Assembly (NCBI GenBank): GCA_934203105.1
Contig: CAKPYQ010000016.1
Coordinates: 1-24,216 of the forward strand
Source: an uncultured Alphaproteobacteria bacterium
GTDB taxonomy: Bacteria > Pseudomonadota > Alphaproteobacteria > CAAHEQ01 > UBA3637
DNA length: 24,216 bases
Reading direction: 5' to 3'
Of this stretch, positions 6,381-13,260 are shown in pieces. The translations under genes were made by a program, and so were the position numbers. The notes beneath the pieces were generated by a model, which worked only from the letters and a program-made list of their open reading frames with translations, made no database searches and was not told where the DNA came from. Positions within the stretch are counted from its first letter, which is position 1. Every line of letters begins with the position of its first letter.

Positions 6381-7643
6381 TTATAAATCCAAACGCCGAT
6401 GCTTTATTTTTTCAGATACACGATCCATAAAATCCGAAAGACAAATATCTTTTATCCGTTCGTTGTTTCGCAATCGAACAGAAATGCTGCCGCTTTCAAG
6501 CTCTTTATCACCGATAATAATAATATAAGGGATCTTTTGCTTTAAAGCGTTTCTGATTTGATAAGAAACCGTATTGCCGGACATATCCACATGCGAACGT
6601 ATATCATTTTCAGTTAAAAGCCGCTGAATTTCTTCTGCTCTTTGCCGATGTTTATCCGACACAGGCAAAATTTCGACTTGCACAGGCGCTAACCAAACCG
6701 GTAATTTTCCTTCACACTGTTCCAAATAAACGCCGATAAAGCGCTCAATAGAGCCCAAAATAGCGCGATGCAACATAATCGGAACGTGCTTTTGTCCATC
6801 TTCGCCAACATAAAACATTCCCCACTTTTGCGGCAAATTTAAGTCCAGCTGGATCGTCATACATTGCCATTCTTTACCGTTTTTATCAACCGCTTTTACA
6901 TCAATAGCGGGGCCGTAAAACTTCGCTCCGCCGACATCAATGTCGTATGGAATGTTTTTGTCTTTTAAAACTTGTTCAATCGATTGTTCCGCCATTTTCC
7001 AAACGGGTTCATTATCAATATATTTATCTTTTTTGCCTTTTAAGTCACGAATGGAAAAGTAAACTTTGAATTGATCATATCCGAACACTTTATTGATCGC
7101 AAATCCAAAGTCAAAGACTTTTGAAAGCTCTTGCATAAACTGATCTTGTCTGCAAATGATATGAGCATCGTCCTGAGTAATACAACGCACACGCAACAAT
7201 CCCTGCAACCCGCCGGATGCTTCATATCGATAAACATTGCCTAATTCACAATATCGGATCGGAAGCTCTTTGTATGAATGTTGCGACGCATTATAGATCG
7301 CCACATGAAAAGGGCAACTCATCGGTTTCACATAATAAGCGCCCTGCTCTTTTTTGTCTTTTACTGACATATCCATCGGCGGATACATACAATCGGCGAA
7401 ATGTTCTAAATGTCCGGATTTTTCCCACAACTGTTTTAAGCCGACTACGGGAGTATAAACATATTTATATCCGGCTTTTTGATGTTCTTTTTTCCAAAAA
7501 GATTCGATTTCATTTCGAATGATCGCGCCGTTCGGATGCCATAAAGCTAAACCCGATCCGACATATTCGCTGAAAGAAAATAAATCCAACTCTTTACCTA
7601 TACGACGATGGTCGTTTTTTGAAAAACTTTGTTCTTCATTCAT
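6381..7643 (-). CDS. thrS: Threonyl-tRNA synthetase lacking the TGS and editing domains
   Basis: It charges tRNA-Thr with threonine. The 420 residues cover only the class II catalytic core and the C-terminal anticodon-binding domain of the usual ~640-residue bacterial enzyme. It starts directly at DHRRIGKELDLF (11-22), where the core normally begins. The zinc/threonine-site ligands are kept: Cys110 (KPMSCPFH), His161 (DDAHIIC) and His292 (IMLHRAI). Motif 2 is VYRYEASGGLQGLLRVR (137-153), and motif 3 ends at Arg301 (GSIERFIG). The anticodon-binding domain runs from about 316 (WLAPVQVEILPVSDKH) to the end. AAAGG precedes the ATG by about 10 nt. A threonine-rich leader ORF lies upstream. Without the N2 domain it cannot hydrolyse Ser-tRNA-Thr itself; editing in trans or a second full-length thrS elsewhere is possible. 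Confidence 0.93.
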   Translation of the reverse strand: MNEEQSFSKNDHRRIGKELDLFSFSEYVGSGLALWHPNGAIIRNEIESFWKKEHQKAGYKYVYTPVVGLKQLWEKSGHLEHFADCMYPPMDMSVKDKKEQGAYYVKPMSCPFHVAIYNASQHSYKELPIRYCELGNVYRYEASGGLQGLLRVRCITQDDAHIICRQDQFMQELSKVFDFGFAINKVFGYDQFKVYFSIRDLKGKKDKYIDNEPVWKMAEQSIEQVLKDKNIPYDIDVGGAKFYGPAIDVKAVDKNGKEWQCMTIQLDLNLPQKWGMFYVGEDGQKHVPIMLHRAILGSIERFIGVYLEQCEGKLPVWLAPVQVEILPVSDKHRQRAEEIQRLLTENDIRSHVDMSGNTVSYQIRNALKQKIPYIIIIGDKELESGSISVRLRNNERIKDICLSDFMDRVSEKIKHRRLDL

Positions 7644-7728
7644 CTTATTTAACCTTTATTAAAATTGTTTTTTGAATTAAAAAAATTGCTTGTATGGATA
7701 TAAAAATCCAATAAATAACAGAAAATAT

Positions 7729-7746
7729 CACCGCGCTTAGGCGGTG
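7729..7746 (-). terminator. Putative attenuator hairpin of the thrS leader
   Basis: In the RNA, CACCGC-CUAAGC-GCGGUG spans the last threonine codons and the stop of the leader ORF and is followed by AUAUUUUCU, an imperfect U run. Its 5' arm shares bases with an alternative 8-bp pairing, GUGGUUUU (7765-7772) with AAGACCAC (7744-7751), so the two structures exclude each other. A further 8-bp pairing is available between 7824-7831 and 7775-7782 (GAAACAAC/GUUGUUUC). Confidence 0.5.
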
Positions 7747-7844
7747 GTCTTTGTGGTCAAGGTCAAAACCACACGAAACAACACAGAACTTTTATTCAAG
7801 TCCCGTTCAAAAGATTTAAAAAAGTTGTTTCCTTTGTTTTGCAT
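7737..7844 (-). CDS. Threonine-rich leader peptide of thrS, 35 aa
   Basis: The ORF (start 7844, stop TAA 7737-7739) encodes MQNKGNNFFKSFERDLNK, then SSVLFRVVLTLTTKTTA. Threonine makes up five of the last eight residues (codons 28, 30, 31, 33 and 34; ACC, ACC, ACA, ACC, ACC). The ORF lies between a consensus promoter and a threonyl-tRNA synthetase gene, 93 nt before the thrS ATG. The last codons overlap a GC-rich hairpin. This is the layout of a ribosome-mediated attenuator that senses charged tRNA-Thr. There is no Shine-Dalgarno sequence. With the promoter at 7851-7880 the transcript would begin at or next to the A of its ATG, so it is probably translated as a leaderless mRNA. It is regulatory; the peptide itself needs no function. 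Confidence 0.75.
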   Translation of the reverse strand: MQNKGNNFFKSFERDLNKSSVLFRVVLTLTTKTTA

Positions 7845-7850
7845 AACTTA

Positions 7851-7880
7851 ATGCTAACATAGATCGAAATTGTATGTCAA
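7851..7880 (-). promoter_or_regulatory. Sigma70-type promoter of the thrS leader
   Basis: Minus strand: perfect -35 TTGACA (7875-7880), 18-bp spacer, -10 TAGCAT (7851-7856). Seven bases beyond the -10 is position 7844, the A of the leader-peptide ATG. Confidence 0.7.
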
Positions 7881-7898
7881 GATGTTTTTTCCTTAAAA

Positions 7899-7941
7899 TA
7901 AAAAAACAGGCAAGCTCGCCAAAAGCCAGCCGCCTGTTTTT
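7899..7941 (-). terminator. Intrinsic terminator of the Cys-rich prepilin gene
   Basis: Minus strand AAACAGGC ... GCCTGTTT stem with an inner GC-rich part, followed by a run of T. It starts just past the stop at 7947 and lies upstream of the thrS promoter. Confidence 0.85.
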
Positions 7942-7946
7942 CTCTT

Positions 7947-10562
7947 TTATTTGCTGACGCAAGCGCCGGTGTTATCGTCACGGCTAAACTCTTCGCCAAC
8001 CGTTTGGCAAAGCCCGCTATCATCACGACAAGTGGCCGTTGTCAAAGCTTGGCAAATGCCGCCACTGGTTAAGCATTGCCCTTCCGGACAAGATAACAAA
8101 GTACAACCGCCATTCAAATAAAGGTGGCCTTTTTCGCAACAATGCCCATTACTGACCGTTCCTTCACAAGTGCAACCGTCCACCAAACTGCCGTTTTTTA
8201 AACACTTACCGGAAGCGCACGCTTCGTGATAATACACCTCGCACGAAGAGCAATCTTTTGTGCAATACCCACCGCACAATGTTTTTCCACCATCAATAAA
8301 GCACGAATTAGAGTATCCCCAGTTTCCATCTTTATAAAAGAATGTATACCCGTTCCTTGTTGTTTGACAGCCATAGATATCAAATTCATCTAGAGCTCCC
8401 GAACTGATGGGCATATAAACAAAGTCAGAGCCCGCAGGACAAGCCGTTTTATCACACATACCCATATGGCAGACAGAGAAATTGCCCGGTGTCATTGTAT
8501 CACATCCGTTTGCGCAACGATTAGAAGTGCTTGTTGCTCCATAGTAACAACGTCCGGCAAAATCACAGCTCATTTCAATCCCGTTTAAAGTACCGACACA
8601 TCGATCCAATTCGGCATTATATGTTCCCCATTGGCAATTTTTAACTCCGTTAAAGCAGTTTCCGCAATTACCACCCGCCAAATCCGATGCCGAGCATTGG
8701 CCACAAAAGTTTGGGCTGTATGACGAAACGGCCAAACTGTATGCTGGTGAATATTGACAAATCCAAGAACCGTTATAGGGTACACAATACGCTGTATTAT
8801 TGTTTTTTGTAATCTTGCATCCAAAGTTTCTGTCTGCGACATACAGGTATTCACCGCCAAAAGCATTGCAATCAGCTGGCGTACATGTACCACGAGCACA
8901 TTGTCCAAAAGCATCTGCTTCGCAACAAATATCCTTACGGCCATCTTCGGTTATATTTGTGTTTTGTGCACAAACCCATGAACCGAAGCCCATTCCGGTT
9001 GTTCCGCATAAAAAACCGTTTGGTGCCACGCATCCGAAACCGGACCAGCTCAACGTTCCTTGAAACCAAGTCCCTTTTCCATCGCAAAACTTTGGATCGC
9101 AATATCCGGAACAATCACTTTCATTTTTTGGAGTTGGAGTACTGCAAAGCCAACCACATAGCTTTCCGTTCAAATAACATCTGTATGTAAGCGTGTCAAT
9201 TTCAGTGCTTTCAATACAATGTAATTCTTGGCATGTGCCGTCGACAAAAATCGTGCCTTCCGGGCATTTACAAGTATCCGCATCCAGTCCCGCTTCACAA
9301 ATGCATTGACCGTTTTCATCGCGCTCGCCCGTCATACCATCGCCATCACATTTGGGCACGCATTTACCGTTCCAAAGTTCCTGAGTCGTATCAATGCACG
9401 AACACGCGCACGTGGTCGAATCTTGCGTTTGGCCCGAAGTGCAACCTTCCGGACATTCGCAAGCCGTACCATCGCTGTTGACAATCTTCGGCGCTTTGCA
9501 AGCGGTGCAAAGACAATTTTCGTCATACGAAGTACAACTGTCAATTTGCGGACATTCGCAAACACCGTCATTGCAAACTTGATCCGAAGTGCATAAATTT
9601 GTACAACGACAAGCCGAACTATCCAATCCTTGACAGGCTCCGCAATTGACTAACGAACACACACAAACGCCGTCTTGACATATGTAATTTTCGCCACAAT
9701 CGGTGTCCGTTTCACATTCCGGATCGGGGTCTGGCGGCGGCGTTGGATCAACCCAACCTTCTTCGAACAAAAAATACATGTTTGTTTTGTCCGATCCGCA
9801 ATCGTCTTGTGTCGCATGAATGCCCGTTCGATCGATTGCCGCACCGGCTTTGTATAAAGAAATATCCGGCGGATTTAACGCGATAATTTGCCGGCACACA
9901 GCGCTTGGAACGTCCGCGACTTCGACTCGGTAAGCGTATTTGCTGGTCGCGGGTTCGGCCCAAGTTTCAACCGCAAAGCCGACCGGATTGACATCGTTTG
10001 GACGAAGCTCGGGGAACTGATATTTAAAGTCGTGCAGCTCGGCGTAATTGTCCCAAGCCATCGGGACGTTGGTCGCACGCAACATCACATCGTAAATCGT
10101 TTCGTTTGCTTTGTGGCGGTTCATGGCGTACCGAAAGCCCATGATTGCACCGACCGACAGCACCCCGATGATCGCCAGCACGCCCAGCATTTCAAGCATT
10201 GACCGGCCGGTTTGAGTTTGGGCGCTTTTTCCCGAATAACGGCGGACAGCGTCGATAAAATAAAATTCACGTATGAATTTATACGCTGGAATTTTATTTT
10301 TCTCGCTCTCCTTGTTCTTCGAAAAAAATCCCCTCAAACCCGTGCTTAATTGGTGGCCTGATCCGGACTTGGAAATGTGCGGCGCGCAAAATCCCCGCGC
10401 GCCCGCGCCGCACATTTTTGATCCCGCGTCATTCTGAGCGAATGCGAAGAATCTCTCAACATCCCGCGCATCATTCACCCGATCAAAAAAATGATTTTTG
10501 GATCCCCCGCGCCCCAACTCAAAAATCATTTTTTTGATATTTAATAATTGATTTTTATTCAT
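7947..10562 (-). CDS. Large prepilin-type protein with EGF-like Cys-rich C-terminal region, 871 aa
   Basis: The first 119 residues are an abnormally long leader. A class III (prepilin) site follows: cleavage expected after Gly119 in TGRSMLEMLGVL, with Glu at mature position 5 and a hydrophobic helix to about residue 147. A pilin-like globular segment (148-270, with Cys223 and Cys255) leads to a Pro/Asp linker (DPTPPPDPDPE, 272-282). The remaining ~590 residues are very rich in cysteine, in EGF/TIL-like spacing (for example CVCSLVNCGACQG, CNDGVCECP). It is probably exported by a type II secretion or type IV pilus-like machine and exposed at the surface. AAGGAG lies 6 nt before ATG 10562, and the same start (MNKNQLLNIK) is used by the gene at 21455. 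The leader is built from palindromic repeats read in frame (10257-10300, 10373-10417, 10428-10457, 10482-10538). Function unknown; an adhesin is plausible. Confidence 0.85.
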   Translation of the reverse strand: MNKNQLLNIKKMIFELGRGGSKNHFFDRVNDARDVERFFAFAQNDAGSKMCGAGARGFCAPHISKSGSGHQLSTGLRGFFSKNKESEKNKIPAYKFIREFYFIDAVRRYSGKSAQTQTGRSMLEMLGVLAIIGVLSVGAIMGFRYAMNRHKANETIYDVMLRATNVPMAWDNYAELHDFKYQFPELRPNDVNPVGFAVETWAEPATSKYAYRVEVADVPSAVCRQIIALNPPDISLYKAGAAIDRTGIHATQDDCGSDKTNMYFLFEEGWVDPTPPPDPDPECETDTDCGENYICQDGVCVCSLVNCGACQGLDSSACRCTNLCTSDQVCNDGVCECPQIDSCTSYDENCLCTACKAPKIVNSDGTACECPEGCTSGQTQDSTTCACSCIDTTQELWNGKCVPKCDGDGMTGERDENGQCICEAGLDADTCKCPEGTIFVDGTCQELHCIESTEIDTLTYRCYLNGKLCGWLCSTPTPKNESDCSGYCDPKFCDGKGTWFQGTLSWSGFGCVAPNGFLCGTTGMGFGSWVCAQNTNITEDGRKDICCEADAFGQCARGTCTPADCNAFGGEYLYVADRNFGCKITKNNNTAYCVPYNGSWICQYSPAYSLAVSSYSPNFCGQCSASDLAGGNCGNCFNGVKNCQWGTYNAELDRCVGTLNGIEMSCDFAGRCYYGATSTSNRCANGCDTMTPGNFSVCHMGMCDKTACPAGSDFVYMPISSGALDEFDIYGCQTTRNGYTFFYKDGNWGYSNSCFIDGGKTLCGGYCTKDCSSCEVYYHEACASGKCLKNGSLVDGCTCEGTVSNGHCCEKGHLYLNGGCTLLSCPEGQCLTSGGICQALTTATCRDDSGLCQTVGEEFSRDDNTGACVSK
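10257..10300. repeat. Palindromic element inside the prepilin leader coding region (AT-rich)
   Basis: The arms AAAATAAAATTC (10257-10268) and GAATTTTATTTT (10289-10300) are perfect complements, with an inner GTAT/ATAC. It is translated in frame as part of KIPAYKFIREFYFI (residues ~90-103). The second gene of this type lacks it. Confidence 0.7.
10373..10417. repeat. GC-rich hairpin element (copy 1), in frame within a gene
   Basis: 14-bp perfect arms AAATGTGCGGCGCG (10373-10386) and CGCGCCGCACATTT (10404-10417). It encodes KMCGAGARGFCAPHI in the leader of the 871-aa protein. Further copies lie at 10871-10914 and 20922-20966, outside genes and in the opposite orientation. Confidence 0.85.
10428..10457. 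repeat. ATTCTGAGCG...GAAGAATCT short repeat, in frame within a gene
   Basis: A short dispersed repeat with complementary ends (ATTCT/AGAAT), read in frame on the minus strand as ERFFAFAQNDAG. Other copies flank this region and fill 20694-21165. Confidence 0.8.
10482..10538. repeat. AT-armed palindromic element at the start of the prepilin gene
   Basis: 19-bp perfect arms ATCAAAAAAATGATTTTTG (10482-10500) and CAAAAATCATTTTTTTGAT (10520-10538) enclose a GC-rich centre. It encodes IKKMIFELGRGGSKNHFFD, residues ~9-27. Homologous elements lie at 21193-21242 (non-coding) and 21479-21535 (coding, second prepilin gene). Confidence 0.85.
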
Positions 10563-10668
10563 TTTTATCTCCTTTTTTATTAAGTATAAACGGTTTTTAA
10601 ACTCTTTACAATGAACGCAAAATTCATGTTTTTTCGCCTCATTAAAACTCTTGATTCATATATTACTT

Positions 10669-10787
10669 AAACGATCGTTTGTGTTCGTCGCTTTTTTGCC
10701 AAAACGTAAAATTTGGCTTTTGTTTATTTTCAGTGTGTTATAGAGGGCTCTCTCACAAAAAAATCTATTGACTTTAAACGATCGTTT
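10669..10787 (-). promoter_or_regulatory. Twin-palindrome promoter module of the 871-aa gene
   Basis: Two perfect 12-bp palindromes AAACGATCGTTT (10669-10680 and 10776-10787) with starts 107 bp apart flank a conserved block containing a GCCAAA/TTTGGC hairpin and a GTAATATATGAA box just gene-ward of the first palindrome (possible -10). The whole module recurs at 21276-21394 in the same orientation relative to its gene, with identical palindrome spacing. A divergent -35-like TTGACT (10768-10773 region, plus strand) is also conserved. Factor unknown. Confidence 0.7.
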
Positions 10788-10870
10788 TTGTTCATATAGG
10801 AAAGAAGTTTTTTTTGAATGAGTTGTGGAGGATTTTTTATTGAGTTAATGATGCGTCATCGAATATAGCA

Positions 10871-10914
10871 AAATGTGCGGCGCGGACGCGCGGGGATTTG
10901 CGCGCTGCACATTT
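10871..10914. repeat. GC-rich hairpin element (copy 2)
   Basis: AAATGTGCGGCGCG (10871-10884) and CGCGCTGCACATTT (10901-10914), with one mismatch between the arms. Same element as 20922-20966. Confidence 0.85.
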
Positions 10915-10934
10915 GATGGTGCGATGAGATAAAA

Positions 10935-11040
10935 AGATTCTTCGCCAAAGCTCAGAATAACTCCGCGCGTCAAAAGATTCTTCACTTCGCTCTGAATAAC
11001 ACCTCTGCTTTAAGAGATTCTTCGCTTCGTTCAGAATGAC
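10935..11040. repeat. Three copies of the AGATTCTTCG...AGAAT short repeat
   Basis: Copies at 10935-10961, 10975-11000 and 11015-11040, all in the same orientation and about 40 bp apart, with diverged centres. Confidence 0.8.
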
Positions 11041-11092
11041 GGGTGGGGGATAAAAAAGACTTTGGAATGACGGGGAGAATAAAAAATACCAC

Positions 11093-11129
11093 AAAAAAAT
11101 ACCGCCTTTTTATAAAGACGGTACTTTTT
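11093..11129 (-). terminator. Intrinsic terminator of the coiled-coil operon
   Basis: Minus strand GTACCGTCTTT/AAAGGCGGTAT stem followed by seven T, starting 17 nt past the stop at 11146. Confidence 0.85.
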
Positions 11130-11145
11130 CTATACTGTTTTTATT

Positions 11146-12471
11146 TTACGCAATTTGCTTTGCGCGTGTGTTCGACATTTCAATCACTTTATTCTTGACT
11201 TTTGTGCTTTTTTCCTTTTTCGCACGCTTTTGCAAAGAATGCTTTAAACCACGTTGAACAGCTTTTTTCAACTCTGCCGGATCATACGTTGCCATAGCTT
11301 TGTCGACTTGATTGTTCTTTTCGACCACTTCACGCATAGCTTCCAAAGCAGATTTTTGATGACCTTCTTGCTTCATTTGATGTCTGTACAACTTACGTTG
11401 CAAGCGTAATTGCGCGATTTTTTCTTTTCTTGCCGCTTCTTTGTCGCGATTTTCGAAGTATTCCGGATGATCTTTGTGCATACGTTCTTCGTAAATGCGG
11501 ATCAAAGCAGGGTGCTTTAATTCATTTTTGATTTCTTCCATCGACAAAGTCGTTCCGGCTTTTTGTTTGATGCGGTTGACGCGTTTCATTACCAACGCTT
11601 CTTTTGCATTGTAATCCGGTCGTTTTCCTTGATTTCTACGCTCTTTACGTTTTTGCGGATCGTGTTTTGCTTCGTGACGAGCAACCGATTTGTCGAAAGC
11701 CGTTTTCCTTAAAGCAATTTCTTCCTTGATCAAGTCTTTTTTAACTTCAGGATGTGCTTCCAAGAAAGCCACTTTTGCATACTTCTTTTCGATCGGTGTT
11801 AAAGCAGGGGCTTTTGCGATTTCAGCCAAGGATTTAGGCTGCGCTTTCGGATCAATTTTCTTGATAGCGCGATCAGCTACTGCATTCACTTTTTCCACGT
11901 AAACGGGGTGTTTTTCTTTTTCCTCGTCGTTGAACGCGAAAATACCGGCAATCGGCATAATCGGTTGTTTCGGCGCATGGATTTCGAAGCGTTTTTTCGG
12001 CGCCTTTTTGGCAGCAACTTCGTTGACAACAGTTGCAGCAACAGCCGCTGTACCAATGGCGATTGTAACGGTTGCCAATTCATCGTTATCTTTTACTTCT
12101 TTTTCTTTTGGTGCGTTTTCTTTTTCCTTGATTTCTTCGACTTTGTTCAAAGTATCCGGAGAAAACTTATAATTTGTGTTTTTCGCCTGATCCATAACTT
12201 CTTGCAATTCTTTTTTTGTTTCGGCAGGCAGACCAGAAGATTTAATTTTTTCTTCCAATGCCGTCAAAAGCAAAGATAAACGCTCTCTTTTTTGGTCTTC
12301 CAATTCTTTTAAAAAGCGTTTTTTGGCTTCTTCGCGTTCGGATTTTGGTAATTTTTTTACAGCTTTTTTTTGCCCCTCTGTCAATTCAACGGGGTCGTTT
12401 TGATAAGCGCGGATTGTTTCCATTTCCGCAGCAATTTCAGCAATAAAAGAATCAATTTGAGCTTCGTTCAT
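11146..12471 (-). CDS. Lys/Glu-rich coiled-coil protein, 441 aa, unknown function
   Basis: The start is ATG 12471 (MNEAQIDSFIAEIAAEME...), because a GGGAG site lies 9 nt upstream; an ATG three codons earlier would touch that site. The ATG overlaps the stop of the preceding gene (TAATG), implying translational coupling. The protein is dominated by Lys, Glu, Ala and Arg helices (about 1-120 and 180-441). One short apolar segment (ATVTIAIGTAAVAATVV, near 138-155) could touch a membrane. The last ~35 residues are strongly basic. There is no signal peptide and almost no cysteine. Family not recognised. A structural, nucleoid or secretion-substrate role is possible, but the sequence decides none of these. 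Confidence 0.8.
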   Translation of the reverse strand: MNEAQIDSFIAEIAAEMETIRAYQNDPVELTEGQKKAVKKLPKSEREEAKKRFLKELEDQKRERLSLLLTALEEKIKSSGLPAETKKELQEVMDQAKNTNYKFSPDTLNKVEEIKEKENAPKEKEVKDNDELATVTIAIGTAAVAATVVNEVAAKKAPKKRFEIHAPKQPIMPIAGIFAFNDEEKEKHPVYVEKVNAVADRAIKKIDPKAQPKSLAEIAKAPALTPIEKKYAKVAFLEAHPEVKKDLIKEEIALRKTAFDKSVARHEAKHDPQKRKERRNQGKRPDYNAKEALVMKRVNRIKQKAGTTLSMEEIKNELKHPALIRIYEERMHKDHPEYFENRDKEAARKEKIAQLRLQRKLYRHQMKQEGHQKSALEAMREVVEKNNQVDKAMATYDPAELKKAVQRGLKHSLQKRAKKEKSTKVKNKVIEMSNTRAKQIA

Positions 12472-13160
12472 TATGCACATCTCCCTAACGTATTGATAGC
12501 TATATTAGCCATTTCTTTGTTTTTTAACTTTTTGATCTGACGGCGTGTTTGCGGATTGACTTCCTTCATCAATCGCTTACCGCGTTGGATCTGTTTTTCG
12601 CCTTTCAAAGTTTTTTGTCCTTTGACGCCGCGAATAGCGTTTTTGAAAAACTCGACCTTCTTTTTAAACGGAATGTTCGGGTTTTTGAAAACCGCACGCA
12701 TTTGTTTTTCTTGTTTTGTTAACTCTTTATCCAAATCTTTGGTTTTTGTCGGAGCGTTTGCTGCTTCTAACACACGTTTATCGGCTTCTTTGGCGTCCAA
12801 AACAAAGCCGTGCTTTTTTTCGGCTTGTGCCAAGTTTATTTGCTCTTGGCCCATACGGAAACGTTGCATTTCCTTTGCGGCAGCAAAGACCTGATCTTGA
12901 TGTTGGTTTGCTTGGCGTTCTTGCTGCGTTTGGTCAACGTGCGGCATTTCCGGCAAACCGATTTTCGGCTGTAAAGCTTGTTCGGCCTTTAACTGTTGTT
13001 GCGCTTTGAAAAAAGCGATTTTGTTTTGGTTGATTTTATCGATAACCGCTTGTTTTTGCATATCCTTTTGGCGGGCTTCAAGCACACGATTGCGGGCGTC
13101 TAATTGTTCTTGACGCTCGTCCAAACCTTGTTGCCGTGCTCTTGCCATCATATCAGCCAT
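12471..13160 (-). CDS. Gln/Lys-rich coiled-coil protein, 229 aa, unknown function
   Basis: The start is ATG 13160 (MADMMARARQQGLDERQEQ), with AAGGAG 9-10 nt upstream; an in-frame GTG three codons earlier sits against that site. The N-terminal ~110 residues are Gln-rich helix with heptad-like spacing. The C-terminal 70 residues are very basic (VKGQKTLKGEKQIQRGKRL, TRRQIKKLKNKE). There is no signal peptide, membrane span or known motif. It is the first gene of a two-gene operon with a near-consensus promoter (13191-13219). Its end overlaps the next start by one base. The shared composition suggests the two products act together. Confidence 0.8.
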   Translation of the reverse strand: MADMMARARQQGLDERQEQLDARNRVLEARQKDMQKQAVIDKINQNKIAFFKAQQQLKAEQALQPKIGLPEMPHVDQTQQERQANQHQDQVFAAAKEMQRFRMGQEQINLAQAEKKHGFVLDAKEADKRVLEAANAPTKTKDLDKELTKQEKQMRAVFKNPNIPFKKKVEFFKNAIRGVKGQKTLKGEKQIQRGKRLMKEVNPQTRRQIKKLKNKEMANIAINTLGRCA

Positions 13161-13190
13161 TTCGGACACACTCCTTTCTTCTATATATAA

Positions 13191-13219
13191 AGAATACCAT
13201 AAAGAACAGGTTTTGTCAA
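13191..13219 (-). promoter_or_regulatory. Sigma70-type promoter of the coiled-coil operon
   Basis: Minus strand: perfect -35 TTGACA (13214-13219), 17-bp spacer, -10 TATTCT (13191-13196). The start codon is 31 bp beyond the -10. Confidence 0.75.
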
Positions 13220-13260
13220 GTTTTTAATTTACACTTTATAAAAAAAAGTTTATTTTTCTT

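Larger units (their letters stand above)
10563..11092. other. Gene-free spacer filled with repeats
   Basis: It contains the ribosome binding site and ~106-nt leader of the 871-aa gene, the twin-palindrome promoter module, one GC-rich hairpin element (10871-10914) and three tandem reversed copies of the AGATTCTTCGC...AGAAT repeat (10935-10961, 10975-11000, 11015-11040). The open frame on the minus strand here is only translated repeat. Confidence 0.7.

Noticed and set aside
7651..7850. T-box riboswitch in the thrS leader
   Set aside because: I see no T-box consensus or specifier-loop architecture. The Thr-rich reading frame with its hairpins explains the region better.
8754..9596. Several plus-strand open frames opposite the 871-aa gene
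   Set aside because: Shadows of a Cys-rich coding frame (few stops on the complementary strand); no start signals or domains.
10837..11094. Minus-strand frame with ERSEESFDARSYSE-like text
   Set aside because: It is translation of the tandem short repeats and the GC-rich hairpin; no start signal.
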